Source: Ferrovibrio sp.
Lineage (GTDB): Bacteria > Pseudomonadota > Alphaproteobacteria > Ferrovibrionales > Ferrovibrionaceae
Length of the DNA: 64,000 nt
Direction: 5' to 3'
Assembly (NCBI RefSeq): GCF_025869515.1
Contig: NZ_JAOZVR010000091.1
Location: forward strand, 92,227 to 156,226
Both the position numbers and the translations under genes were made by a program. Position 1 is the stretch's first letter, and every line of letters begins with the position of its first letter. The notes beneath the pieces are model-generated. The model ran no database searches. It was not told the origin of the DNA and saw nothing but the letters and a program-made list of their open reading frames with translations. This document shows positions 8,916-17,846 of the stretch, piece by piece.

Positions 8916-9848
8916 ATGTCAGCCGATCAACCACTGCATCGCGGCCCACCATTGAAATTCATTCATGTCGGGCATCACAAATGCGGCAGCACATTCCTGC
9001 AGTATGAAGTCCTGCCCAAGATCCACGCCTTGCGCCAGCCATCCGGCAAACAGCCGGATGGAACCTCGGACCTGCGCTTCCGTCGCGCCTGGATTTCTCT
9101 AGCCAGCCAGGGCGATGGCGGGTTCGACATTGAGGCGGTCGCGCGTGAATTCTCCAGAAAGGACTTCAACTGCCTGTCGAACGAGGCTTTTTCCGGATAT
9201 GGCTCGATCGCCGCCGCCACGGGAAGCCATGCGCCGCTGGCGGCGCAACGCCTGCATCGAATATTTGGCGACGTTCCTGTATTGATTGTCATCCGCAATC
9301 AACGTTCGATCGTCCAATCCCTCTACATGGATGATGTCGAGTACGGCTATGTCGCCGACTTCGAGGCATGGGCGCGGCACCGGCATTTCCACAATATGCT
9401 GGACTGGTTCCGCTACGCACCTCTCATTGAGGCCTACCAAACGGCTTTCGGCCAACAGCGCGTCCATGTAATTACGGCTGAAGACCTGTATCGCCGGGAG
9501 ACAATCGAAGCTGTACTGCAGCGCTTCGACATACCTTCCGATGGCCTAGATGCCGTGGATTTCGGACGGCGCGTCAACGATAGCCCCTGCGGCCCCGTCG
9601 TCTGGTTGACGCGGCAGTTGTTCCGCCGGATCGGTACACCCGCAAATATGGGACGGGGGATGGTCTATAATTTCTGGATCGATCACGCACGATGGACACT
9701 CGACAGGTTGCTTCGCCAGGCCGGCGCGGCCCGCGCCGAATATAATTTCTTGGGATATGAAGACATCCTGCGGGAGACATTTCATGCCGATAACCTTCGG
9801 GTAACTGCGCTGACCGGCCTTGACCTCACAGTGCATAACTATCCGTAG
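8916..9848 (+). CDS. Sulfotransferase-like protein (copy 1)
   Basis: About 310 residues with the hallmarks of PAPS-dependent sulfotransferases: a 5'-phosphosulfate-binding loop near the N-terminus (FIHVGHHKCGSTFLQ, residues 15-29) and a 3'-phosphate-binding segment (VIRNQRSIVQSLY). It would move a sulfonate group from PAPS to a hydroxyl or amine on the glycan or a precursor. I chose ATG 8916; a TTG at 8907 is three codons upstream and neither has a good ribosome-binding site. It separates the hisHF pair from pseA. A PAPS-forming cysD-cysNC pair at the end of the locus supports the function. Confidence 0.72.
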   Translation: MSADQPLHRGPPLKFIHVGHHKCGSTFLQYEVLPKIHALRQPSGKQPDGTSDLRFRRAWISLASQGDGGFDIEAVAREFSRKDFNCLSNEAFSGYGSIAAATGSHAPLAAQRLHRIFGDVPVLIVIRNQRSIVQSLYMDDVEYGYVADFEAWARHRHFHNMLDWFRYAPLIEAYQTAFGQQRVHVITAEDLYRRETIEAVLQRFDIPSDGLDAVDFGRRVNDSPCGPVVWLTRQLFRRIGTPANMGRGMVYNFWIDHARWTLDRLLRQAGAARAEYNFLGYEDILRETFHADNLRVTALTGLDLTVHNYP

Positions 9849-9884
9849 GATTGACGGATCGCCTTTATCAACGGGATACCGACC

Positions 9885-11027
9885 ATGCAAGTTCGTTATT
9901 GTCGCAAATGCCTGATGCCGGACAGTCGCCCACGTATCGTTTTCGATGGCGAGGGTGTGTGCAACGCCTGCCGGACGGCTGAGGAAAAGGATCGCATCGA
10001 TTGGAGCGCGCGCCGCAGGGAGTTCCTTGATTACCTTCAGCGGCTGCGCCCGAAATCAGGGCCCTATGACTGCATCGTGCCCTGGTCCGGAGGGAAGGAT
10101 TCGAGCGCCATAGCGCACAAGCTGAAATTCGAGTTCGGCCTGAATCCGCTCCTGGTCACCTGCTCTCCGCTTATCCCAAACGAACTGGCCGTTCATAATC
10201 GCGAGGAAATGCTGAAGCTCGGCTTCGATCATATCCTTGTACGGCCGAACCAACGCGTCTCACGCCACTTGTCCCGGCGCTTCTTCTCTGAGCGCGGCAA
10301 TCCCAAAGTGCACTGGGATGCAGGAGTGAACACGATTCCGGTTCAGGTTGCGGTCAAATACAAGATTCCGCTTATATTCTACGCTGAGCACGGTGAAAGC
10401 GAATACGGCGGCCGCGTCCTCAACGAGGAGAGCCGGAAGATCCGCAACTTTACCGAAGTTCTGGAACACCAGATAGGCGACGATCCGCGCAACTGGATCG
10501 ACGATGTAGTGGAGGAACGCGATCTCGCACCTTACCTTTATCCGGACCTGAACCAGGTTGAAGAACTCGGTATTACCGCGATGTATTTCGCTTATTTCTT
10601 CCGCTGGAGCATGCTGGATAATTATCACTACCTCCGCGACAAGATCGATTTCCATACGGCTCCGAATGGCCGCACCGACGGCACATTCACCGACTTCGAT
10701 AGCCTCGATGACAAAATCGACAACGTTTATTATTACATGCAGTTTGTGAAGTTTGGCTTCGGCCGGGCGGTTCGCGATGCCTGCCGCATGATCCAGAATA
10801 ACCAGATGTCCAGACTGGACGGCCTGAAGCTTGCCTTAAAGTACGACGGCGAATACCCGAAAACATATTTGCCAGAAGCACTGGAGTACCTCGGCTTCAG
10901 CGAGCCCGAGTTCAATTCGATTGTCGACATGCATCGCAACAATGAAATCTGGGCGTTTGAAGGCAATGCCTGGAAACTCAGAATGCCACTCGAACAACTT
11001 GCCAGCCAAGAGAGACTGACCTTATGA
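9885..11027 (+). CDS. pseA: PseA/WbpG-family N-acetyl sugar amidotransferase
   Basis: The 380-residue protein carries two N-terminal Cys pairs (C6, C9, C26, C29; a likely zinc site) and an ATP-pyrophosphatase loop SGGKDS at residues 68-73. This architecture is that of PseA, WbpG and LnmA-like amidotransferases, which activate an N-acetyl sugar with ATP and convert the acetamido to an acetamidino group, taking ammonia from the HisH/HisF partner. The partner genes are immediately upstream at 7538 and 8146. It overlaps the following methyltransferase by four bases. Confidence 0.85.
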   Translation: MQVRYCRKCLMPDSRPRIVFDGEGVCNACRTAEEKDRIDWSARRREFLDYLQRLRPKSGPYDCIVPWSGGKDSSAIAHKLKFEFGLNPLLVTCSPLIPNELAVHNREEMLKLGFDHILVRPNQRVSRHLSRRFFSERGNPKVHWDAGVNTIPVQVAVKYKIPLIFYAEHGESEYGGRVLNEESRKIRNFTEVLEHQIGDDPRNWIDDVVEERDLAPYLYPDLNQVEELGITAMYFAYFFRWSMLDNYHYLRDKIDFHTAPNGRTDGTFTDFDSLDDKIDNVYYYMQFVKFGFGRAVRDACRMIQNNQMSRLDGLKLALKYDGEYPKTYLPEALEYLGFSEPEFNSIVDMHRNNEIWAFEGNAWKLRMPLEQLASQERLTL

Positions 11028-11932
11028 GCGCCACGCTTTCCCCTTTCGCCTGCGACGTATGCGGTAGCATGGAGGCGGCCGAGATTCCGGTCGTTCCGGA
11101 TTATTCGGGTGGGCAGACTCTTCATACCTGCACGCAGTGCGGATTTGTCTTTGCCCATATGCGTCGATCCGACGAAGCGATCAAGAAAGACTGGGCCGAA
11201 AGCATGTTCGGCGACGCCTTCGATGTCGAGCAGACGGAAAACACCGGCTATACCGGCTATACCGCCAAGGTGCCTGCCGTCACTGCCCGCCTGACATACG
11301 CGCTTGAGAATTTCGACACCCTGGTCGGCTTCAAAGGAAAGAAGGTCTGCGACATCGGTGCCGGCGAAGGCGATTTCCTGGAGATGATTAAATCCCGGAA
11401 GAACCCTGAGAGCGTGTTCGGGGTCGAGCCGTCGGTGGAAAACTGCAGGCTGCTTGATGGCATGGGTATCTCCTGCTTTGCCGGGGGCGTCGAGGAGTAT
11501 ATCGCGCACCCTGACACCAAGAAGGGCGCCTTCGATTTCATCGGTCTCAATTGGACTCTTGAAAACACGCAGAACGCACGTCGCGTGATTGAAGCGGTTT
11601 ATGACTTGCTGCCAGTAGGCGGGTACCTGCAAGTGGCAACTGGCAGCCGCATTCTGGTGCCGTTCAAGAAGCCGCTGCACTATTATTTCAACCCACGCAA
11701 TCCCGTCGACCTGCATTCCTTCCACTTCAGCGCCAATGCCCTGTGCGGATTGCTCGGTTCGGTCGGCTTCGATCCGATTCACGTCAATCGCTACATCGAC
11801 ACCGACTATCTGGTCGTCATCGGGAAAAAGATGGAATCCGGCGCCAAAAAGCCGTGGCCGCGCGACGACTACACCCGCGTTATCGCATTCTTCGAACGCT
11901 GGAAGAAGGAAACCGACGAGAATTATCTCTAG
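11024..11932 (+). CDS. Class I SAM-dependent methyltransferase with zinc ribbon
   Basis: The 302-residue protein begins with a zinc-ribbon (C10, C13, C36, C39) of the type found in sugar C-methyltransferases, followed by a Rossmann-type SAM domain whose motif I is VCDIGAGEGDF at about residue 111. A GLNWTLENTQN segment corresponds to motif II/III. C-methyltransferases of this type (TylC3/NovU-like) act on keto-deoxysugars; here methylation of an amidino group or sugar carbon are both conceivable, since N-methyl-acetimidoyl groups occur in Legionella nonulosonates. The choice between them is inference. It is coupled to pseA by an ATGA overlap. Confidence 0.8.
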   Translation: MSATLSPFACDVCGSMEAAEIPVVPDYSGGQTLHTCTQCGFVFAHMRRSDEAIKKDWAESMFGDAFDVEQTENTGYTGYTAKVPAVTARLTYALENFDTLVGFKGKKVCDIGAGEGDFLEMIKSRKNPESVFGVEPSVENCRLLDGMGISCFAGGVEEYIAHPDTKKGAFDFIGLNWTLENTQNARRVIEAVYDLLPVGGYLQVATGSRILVPFKKPLHYYFNPRNPVDLHSFHFSANALCGLLGSVGFDPIHVNRYIDTDYLVVIGKKMESGAKKPWPRDDYTRVIAFFERWKKETDENYL

Positions 11933-11952
11933 GCAGAAATGGCGGCCACCGC

Positions 11953-12951
11953 ATGACCGTGTTCCATAACAGCGTTATCGCCGAAATCGGCTCTGTGCAT
12001 GATGGCAGCTTCGGCAACGCGTGCAAACTCATTGCGCTGGCCGCCGAACTGGGAGCGGATTGGGCCAAGTTCCAGACCCATATTGCCGAAGCAGAGACAC
12101 TGGCCAATGCCCCGTCGCCCGCATACTTCCGGGGCGAACCCAGGATGGAGTATTTCCGGCGCACTGGTTTCTCGCTGGAGCAGTGGCGTGGACTGAAAAC
12201 GAAAGCCACTGAGGCGAAGATAAACTTTCTGTCGTCGCCATTCTCGCTTGAGGCGGTCGACCTGCTCGAGGCTGTTGGCGTCGACGCTTACAAGATTCCT
12301 TCGGGTGAGGTCACCAACCTGCCGCTCCTGGAGCGTGTTGCTGCAACCAGAAAGCCGACCCTGTTATCCTCGGGAATGAGCGACTGGGCTGAGCTCGACC
12401 GTGCCGTTGCGGCCCTGCGCCCGGGCGGACCGCTCATCATCATGCAATGCACATCCGCCTATCCCTGTCCGCCGGATTCCTGGGGACTGAACGTGATCGG
12501 AGAGATGTCGCAGCGCTACCGCCTACCGGTTGGTTTCTCCGATCATTCAGTGGGGCTTGCAGCCCCCATCGCTGCGGCCGCGTTGGGAGCCGTCTGCATT
12601 GAAAAACACCTAACATTCTCAAAGAAAATGTACGGTTCGGACGCCGCTAATGCGATGGAACCTGAGGGGTTCGCCGCGATGGTAGATGGTCTGCACGAGA
12701 CCTGGACAGCATTCGGCAGTCCGGTCAACAAAGATGACATGAGCGCATTTGCCGATATGAAGCGCATCTTCGAGAAAAGCATCGTTTCGGCACGAGCACT
12801 CGACGCCGGAGCCATCCTCAAATTCGAAGACCTGGCATTTAAAAAACCCGGCGATGGCATATCCGCCACCCGTTTCAAGGAAGTAATCGGCAAACAAGTC
12901 AGGCAGCAATTGCCGGCTGATCATAAATTCACCGAGAAAGATTTCAAATGA
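11953..12951 (+). CDS. neuB: NeuB-family nonulosonic acid synthase (copy 2)
   Basis: The 332-residue protein has the NeuB barrel (AEIGSVHDGS, KFQTHIAEA, YKIPSGEV, QCTSAYPCP, GFSDHSVG, EKHLTF) and a C-terminal SAF domain (VSARALDAGAILKFEDL). The ATG at 11953 is preferred since family similarity begins with the following residues. It differs clearly from copy 1, for instance in the EKHLTF element, where copy 1 has EVHMT, so the two are probably not functionally redundant. It overlaps by four bases with a NeuC-type epimerase, the arrangement expected for a legionaminic- or neuraminic-type branch. Confidence 0.87.
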   Translation: MTVFHNSVIAEIGSVHDGSFGNACKLIALAAELGADWAKFQTHIAEAETLANAPSPAYFRGEPRMEYFRRTGFSLEQWRGLKTKATEAKINFLSSPFSLEAVDLLEAVGVDAYKIPSGEVTNLPLLERVAATRKPTLLSSGMSDWAELDRAVAALRPGGPLIIMQCTSAYPCPPDSWGLNVIGEMSQRYRLPVGFSDHSVGLAAPIAAAALGAVCIEKHLTFSKKMYGSDAANAMEPEGFAAMVDGLHETWTAFGSPVNKDDMSAFADMKRIFEKSIVSARALDAGAILKFEDLAFKKPGDGISATRFKEVIGKQVRQQLPADHKFTEKDFK

Positions 12952-14099
12952 GGAAAATCTGTATTGTCGTTGGGTCCCGCGCGAACTACAGCAGCATCAA
13001 GTCGGTCATGCGCGCCGTTCAGGCGCATCCTGATCTCGAACTGCAGCTGATCGCCGTCGCCTCAGCACTGCTGGACCGATACGGTAAGGTCAGCGATATC
13101 ATCGAGAAGGATGGCTTCAAAATCAGCGCCCGGGTCAACATGCTGATCGAAGGCGAGACCCCAGTCACGATGGCCAAGTCGGCCGGTCTTGGCCTGCTGG
13201 AGCTGCCCACCGTCCTTGAATCGCTGCAACCCGACGTTGTCCTGACGGTCGGAGATCGCTACGAGACCGTATCGACCGCCGTGGCAGCGGCCTATATGAA
13301 CATACCGCTCGCTCACACCATGGGCGGCGAAGTTTCCGGTACCATTGATGAGAGCATCCGGCACGCCATTACCAAATTCGCCCACATCCACTTCCCGGCT
13401 ACACAAGGTGCCGCCGAACGTATCATCCGCTTGGGCGAGCACCCAGATACGGTCTACATGGTGGGCTGCCCCAGAGTGGATCTGGTGCAGGAAATCCTTG
13501 CAAACCCGGTAACTGTGCGGAACGGCCGCCTCATGCAAGGCGGCGTCGGCGATCCGATCGACATTTCCCAACCCTTCCTGCTGGTCTCCCAGCATCCAGT
13601 CACGACCGAGTATGGGCGTGGACAGGATCAGATCAGCGCCACCCTGGAAGCGATCAAGGCCGTCGGCCTGCCGGCCATCGTGTTATGGCCGAATGCAGAT
13701 GCCGGCTCGGAAGATATAGCGCGCGGCATCCGCAAGTGGCGCGAACGTGGCCTTGCGCAGGGATTGCACTTCTTCAAGAATCTTCCGATCGACACCTATG
13801 TCGAGCTTATGGCACGGACAGCCTGCCTCGTCGGAAACTCCTCGAGCGGCATCCGCGAAGGTGCCTTCATCGGCACGCCCGTCGTCAATGTTGGCTCCCG
13901 CCAAGATCAGCGGGAGCGCGGCCACAACGTAGTCAACGCATCCCACACTAAAAGCGACATCGAGAAAGCCATCACCGATCAGATTAAACATGGCAAGTAT
14001 GCGCCGGATCCGCTGTACGGCGATGGCCGCTCAGGTGAGAGGATTGCCAACATCCTGGCCACTGCCAGTATATCGATCCAGAAGCACATCACCTATTAA
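12948..14099 (+). CDS. neuC: UDP-N-acetylglucosamine 2-epimerase, hydrolysing (NeuC/LegG type)
   Basis: The 383-residue protein has the GT-B-like fold of WecB/NeuC epimerases: the N-terminus KICIVVGSRANYSS, then VVLTVGDRYET, HTMGGEVSGTIDE and the C-terminal GNSSSGIREGAFIGTPVVN. NeuC/LegG enzymes epimerise C2 and release UDP to give a free mannosamine-type sugar, the substrate of NeuB/LegI. This contrasts with PseG at 16805, which hydrolyses UDP without epimerisation. Translation is coupled to the second neuB by an ATGA overlap, suggesting that these two enzymes act in sequence. Confidence 0.87.
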   Translation: MRKICIVVGSRANYSSIKSVMRAVQAHPDLELQLIAVASALLDRYGKVSDIIEKDGFKISARVNMLIEGETPVTMAKSAGLGLLELPTVLESLQPDVVLTVGDRYETVSTAVAAAYMNIPLAHTMGGEVSGTIDESIRHAITKFAHIHFPATQGAAERIIRLGEHPDTVYMVGCPRVDLVQEILANPVTVRNGRLMQGGVGDPIDISQPFLLVSQHPVTTEYGRGQDQISATLEAIKAVGLPAIVLWPNADAGSEDIARGIRKWRERGLAQGLHFFKNLPIDTYVELMARTACLVGNSSSGIREGAFIGTPVVNVGSRQDQRERGHNVVNASHTKSDIEKAITDQIKHGKYAPDPLYGDGRSGERIANILATASISIQKHITY

Positions 14100-14126
14100 T
14101 TCACTCAATCTTGAAATGAGTCCCAC

Positions 14127-15191
14127 GTGAAACTGGAACAATTCCACAGCCCGCCGCACCTAGGCGGACCCCTTGATCTGACCGATACCTCGATTCTGGT
14201 GACGGGCGGCACCGGATCTTTCGGTAAGGCATTTATCCGACACCTGCTCGATCAGACGCGGGTGCGCCGTATTGCGGTGTATTCCCGCGATGAACACAAG
14301 CAATCCGATCTTGCTCTCGCGCTCAACGCTGCCGATCATGAACGGGTCCGCTTCTTCATCGGTGACATCCGTGACCTCGATCGTCTGTCGATGGCGATGA
14401 AGAATGTCGATTATGTCGTCCATGCGGCGGCAATGAAGATTGTCCCCGCAGCCGAATATAATCCGTTTGAATGCATACAGACGAATATCATTGGTGCTGA
14501 GAACGTTGTTCGCGCGTCCCTGCAGCATAGCGTGAAGCGCATCATAGCCCTGTCCACCGACAAGGCAGCCAGCCCGATCAATCTGTATGGCGCGACGAAG
14601 CTGGCATCGGACAAGATTTTTGTTGCTGCCAACCATCTAGCTGGCGGCGATGGCGGTAGGTTCTCAGTTGTCCGCTACGGCAATGTCATGGCGTCGCGCG
14701 GCAGCGTACTGCCTTTTTTCCGCAAGCTGATTGCGCAGGGGGCAGTCGATCTCCCCATCACAGATGAGCGCATGACCCGCTTCTGCATCACCTTGGGGCA
14801 GGGCGTTTCTTTTGTGCTGTCGTCACTGGCGATGATGCGCGGCGGAGAAATTTTTGTTCCGAAGATACCCAGCATTCGTGTGGTGGACCTGGCGCACAAT
14901 CTGGCGCCGAATCTACCGCTCCGCATGGTCGGCATACGACCCGGCGAAAAACTGCACGAAATGATGATAACCACGGACGATGCGCGCACCACCGTTGAGC
15001 TGGATGATCGCTACATCATTGAGCCGGCGATTCATTTGTGGGACCGACAGAGATCCAGCCTGCTTGAGGAGACCGGTACCAGAAAAGTGGCCGAAGATTT
15101 TCATTACTCCAGTGACATCAATACGCACTGGCTGACGGGAAGAGATCTGTCCGAATTCATTGCCGCCGGCGAGGCGGATGCCAGAATCTGA
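14127..15191 (+). CDS. pseB: UDP-GlcNAc 4,6-dehydratase (inverting), PseB
   Basis: The 354-residue protein is close to PseB throughout. It shows TGGTGSFGKAF (from residue 26), AAAMKIVPAAEYNPFE, ALSTDKA, NLYGATK (Y153/K157), RYGNVMASRGSV and RPGEKLHE. PseB removes water from UDP-GlcNAc with C5 inversion to make the 4-keto-6-deoxy-L-arabino sugar, the first step of pseudaminic acid synthesis. The start is a GTG at 14127 with no ATG alternative nearby, preceded by TGAG. The N-terminal 20 residues before the fold are longer than in Campylobacter PseB. Confidence 0.9.
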   Translation: MKLEQFHSPPHLGGPLDLTDTSILVTGGTGSFGKAFIRHLLDQTRVRRIAVYSRDEHKQSDLALALNAADHERVRFFIGDIRDLDRLSMAMKNVDYVVHAAAMKIVPAAEYNPFECIQTNIIGAENVVRASLQHSVKRIIALSTDKAASPINLYGATKLASDKIFVAANHLAGGDGGRFSVVRYGNVMASRGSVLPFFRKLIAQGAVDLPITDERMTRFCITLGQGVSFVLSSLAMMRGGEIFVPKIPSIRVVDLAHNLAPNLPLRMVGIRPGEKLHEMMITTDDARTTVELDDRYIIEPAIHLWDRQRSSLLEETGTRKVAEDFHYSSDINTHWLTGRDLSEFIAAGEADARI

Positions 15192-15237
15192 TATACCTCT
15201 TATTGGTCTTTCCTATCACCTCTATGCGGCACCCAGC

Positions 15238-16116
15238 ATGACTATTGTCGTCACCGGTGCGTCCGGAATGCTGGGCCGCCACCTAATGCCAGGCCTGGCA
15301 CCGCTGGGGCGCCTGCATGGCATTGCCCGTCAACCTGCAGGTATGGTTAGCCATACGGTCGACCTCGCCGACGCAGCTTCGGTGAATCTGCTTTTTGATG
15401 AGCTGATCCCAGATTGCATTGTCCATTGTGCCGCGCTGGCGAACGTCGATGCCTGCGAAGCCGACATGTCTCTGGCTTACGCGGCAAATGTGCAGGCTAC
15501 AAAGAATATTGTCGATTGGCTCGGCCGTAAACGCCCACAGGCGAGGCTGATTTATATCTCCTCCGACCAAGTATATGACGCTCCCGGCTTCAGCCGCGAA
15601 GATACTGTTGCCCCCTGCAATGCGTACGCATTGACGAAATTGTGGGGCGAGGATTTCGCGCGCCATGCGACGAATCACCTGATCCTACGGACCAACTTCT
15701 TCGGGTCACCGGCACGCGGGCAAACTGGCCAGGTCGGCTGGCTTCTGCGCAAAGCGACTGCCCGCCAGGCCAGCACACTCTTCACTGACGTCTTTTTCAA
15801 CCCCCTTTATGTCAACGATCTGGTCGCCCTTCTTCCCGAGCTTGTGTCCGGCGAGTTATGCGGCACGTTCAATCTTGGCAGCAGCGGCGCCGGACTATCC
15901 AAAGCCCAATTCTTCCGGCTTCTGGCCAGTGCCATGGACGTTGCGACCGATTGGATGCGGGATGGCAGCGTTTCTGATGTTGCGCTGAAAGCGCGGCGCC
16001 CTCGAGATATGCGGATGGATGTTGGCGCGATAGAGTCTGCTCTGGGCCGTCGCCTGCCGGATCTGGAAGACAGCATTAATCGCTTGGCACAGGATTGGCG
16101 CGAGGTGAATCGATGA
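15238..16116 (+). CDS. RmlD-like SDR: dTDP-4-dehydrorhamnose reductase family
   Basis: The 292-residue protein begins with the Rossmann motif VVTGASGMLGRHL and continues in RmlD style: VDLADAASVNLLFDELIPDCIVH-type region, ANVDACEAD, a YISSDQVYD strand and the catalytic pair Y130/K134 in YALTK. It probably reduces a 4-keto nucleotide sugar. I take ATG 15238; an in-frame ATG at 15178, inside the pseB end, is preceded by GAGG and would add 20 residues, so it is a real alternative. There is no rmlA, rmlB or rmlC in the window, so the rhamnose pathway itself is not indicated. Confidence 0.78.
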   Translation: MTIVVTGASGMLGRHLMPGLAPLGRLHGIARQPAGMVSHTVDLADAASVNLLFDELIPDCIVHCAALANVDACEADMSLAYAANVQATKNIVDWLGRKRPQARLIYISSDQVYDAPGFSREDTVAPCNAYALTKLWGEDFARHATNHLILRTNFFGSPARGQTGQVGWLLRKATARQASTLFTDVFFNPLYVNDLVALLPELVSGELCGTFNLGSSGAGLSKAQFFRLLASAMDVATDWMRDGSVSDVALKARRPRDMRMDVGAIESALGRRLPDLEDSINRLAQDWREVNR

Positions 16117-16805
16117 ATCGCATTTTAGTGGTTGCCGCGCATCCGGATGACGAAGTTCTTGGTTGCGGTGGCATGATCGCCGCAGCCCGGGACAAGAAGC
16201 GGGACGTCAGAGTCATCTTCCTCGCGGAAGGCGTGATGTCCCGCTACTCCGCCGACCAGATCAACAGCCCTGCGGCTCTTGAAGCCAGCCGCCTGCGTAA
16301 TGCCAACGCCTTCAAAGCGCTCGATATCCTGGGCGTACCAGCGGATCAGGTATTCGTATCCGAACGCCCCTGCTGCCGCCTTGATCAGGCTTCCCTGCTG
16401 GCTCTCACCCAGGAAATCGAGGCGCACCTGAAGGATTTCAGGGCCAGTGTCGTTTACACTCACGCCCAGAATGATCCCAACATCGATCACCAGATTGCCT
16501 TTAAAGCCGTGCTGCCGGCGGTGCGGCCGCTCGGCCCTCAGAGTCCCAAGGCTGTGTACAGCTTCGAGGTACTGTCTTCCACGGAATGGAATCCGGCCCA
16601 CCCATTCCAGGCGAACTGCTTCGTGGACATATCGTCGTCGATCGACCGGAAAATATCGGCCCTTGCCGCCTATGGCGATGAAATGCGGCCGGCTCCCCAT
16701 CCTCGTTCGGAAGATATGGTCCGCAGCCTGGCCCGCTTCAGGGGCGCGCAGAGCGGCCTGAATTATGCCGAGTCCTTCAACCTGATTCGTGCCATCGAGT
16801 CGTGA
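16113..16805 (+). CDS. PIG-L/LmbE-family deacetylase
   Basis: The 230-residue protein has the zinc-binding signature AHPDDE at residues 9-14 and a distal NDPNIDHQIAF that supplies a further His ligand. Family members remove N-acetyl groups from GlcNAc-containing molecules. The start at 16113 overlaps the previous stop (ATGA). Lying between a keto-sugar reductase and pseG, it may expose the amine that is later acylated or amidinated; this role is inferred from context only. Confidence 0.85.
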   Translation: MNRILVVAAHPDDEVLGCGGMIAAARDKKRDVRVIFLAEGVMSRYSADQINSPAALEASRLRNANAFKALDILGVPADQVFVSERPCCRLDQASLLALTQEIEAHLKDFRASVVYTHAQNDPNIDHQIAFKAVLPAVRPLGPQSPKAVYSFEVLSSTEWNPAHPFQANCFVDISSSIDRKISALAAYGDEMRPAPHPRSEDMVRSLARFRGAQSGLNYAESFNLIRAIES

Positions 16806-17836
16806 TGGCACCCGTCAGCGTTATTCTGCGCTGCGATGCCGGCGAACAGGCCGGCTATGGCCATCTCTCTCGCTGCGTCATCCTCGCCGGAGCCCTGGCT
16901 GCGGCTGGCGCGAACCCAAAAATCTTGATCAATGGCGGCGGGGATGCAGCCCTTGATTTTGCAACCCGCAACGGCATTGTCGCGACCCAGGCCCCTTTCC
17001 TGTTTGGCACGGCCGCAGATACAGAGCACCTGCTGTCCGTCCTGCAAGTGTCCCGATCCCCGGTCATCGTCGTCCTGGATTCGCGCAATTTGAATGCCGG
17101 CCACACGGAGGCAATCACAAGCGTTGCCCCGACCGTAGTTCTGGACGATGAAGCGTTACGCGATCTGCCCTGCAGTCTTCTGATTAATCCCAACTTCTGG
17201 GTCCGAGTGACGGATTATCCGCATGCCGCTGCTGCGCGCCGGATACTAAGCGGAGCAGCATACAACCTCATAAACCCGGAATACTTTACGCAGCGCAGCC
17301 TGCCCCGCTCCTCTCCCCCAAGTCGCATCCTGATCACAATGGGCGGCGAAGACCCCTGGAACTGCACATCATGGCTGATCCGGAATGCGGCAGACATCCT
17401 GAACAACTGGACTGTTGATGTGGTTGTGGGGCCATTTCATCCTGACCGGACGGATGTGGAACGCGCCGCAGAATTGCTGACCAGAAAGCATCTGACCGTT
17501 GCGCCCGCCGGACTCACTTCCCTCATCGCTTCAGCCGATCTGGCGCTGACAGCCGGTGGAACCACATGCTACGAACTTGCCGCCTCCGGCGTGCCGATGG
17601 CTGCCGTGATACTGGAACCGCATCAGGGGAAATTCGTGGATCGCCTGGTCGACCACGGCGCCGCAATGGTCTTGGCCAGTTTTGCCGACAAATCCACGGA
17701 TGACATGCGGACCCGCCTGAAATCCCTTCTGGCGGATACCGCGGTCAGCCAGGATCTGATCGCGGCCGGCCGCAAATTATTCGAAGGCCCCGGCGCTTCG
17801 CGCGTTGCCGCTGCAATCCTGACGCTCGAATTATAG
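16805..17836 (+). CDS. pseG: PseG-like UDP-sugar hydrolase
   Basis: The 343-residue protein resembles PseG: the N-terminal motif LRCDAGEQAGYGHLSRC contains the catalytic His (H20) of the GxGHxxR element, followed by VLDDEALRDL, LLINPN, and the C-terminal half motif LITMGGEDPWN and GGTTCYELAASGVPM typical of GT-B folds. PseG removes UDP from UDP-2,4-diacetamido-2,4,6-trideoxy-altrose. Start: ATG 16805 forms a TGATG junction with the preceding stop; an adjacent GTG at 16802 is equally possible. It is followed after 10 bases by the CMP-transferase. Confidence 0.82.
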   Translation: MAPVSVILRCDAGEQAGYGHLSRCVILAGALAAAGANPKILINGGGDAALDFATRNGIVATQAPFLFGTAADTEHLLSVLQVSRSPVIVVLDSRNLNAGHTEAITSVAPTVVLDDEALRDLPCSLLINPNFWVRVTDYPHAAAARRILSGAAYNLINPEYFTQRSLPRSSPPSRILITMGGEDPWNCTSWLIRNAADILNNWTVDVVVGPFHPDRTDVERAAELLTRKHLTVAPAGLTSLIASADLALTAGGTTCYELAASGVPMAAVILEPHQGKFVDRLVDHGAAMVLASFADKSTDDMRTRLKSLLADTAVSQDLIAAGRKLFEGPGASRVAAAILTLEL

Positions 17837-17846
17837 GATATCTGGA

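Noticed and set aside
14652..14662. An 11-base match to the RfaH ops element pattern (GGCGGTAGNNT), on the coding strand inside pseB.
   Set aside because: It lies in the middle of a gene, far from an operon start, and a nine-fixed-base pattern is expected about once in two windows of this size by chance. It also is not known that this RfaH-like protein uses the enteric ops sequence.
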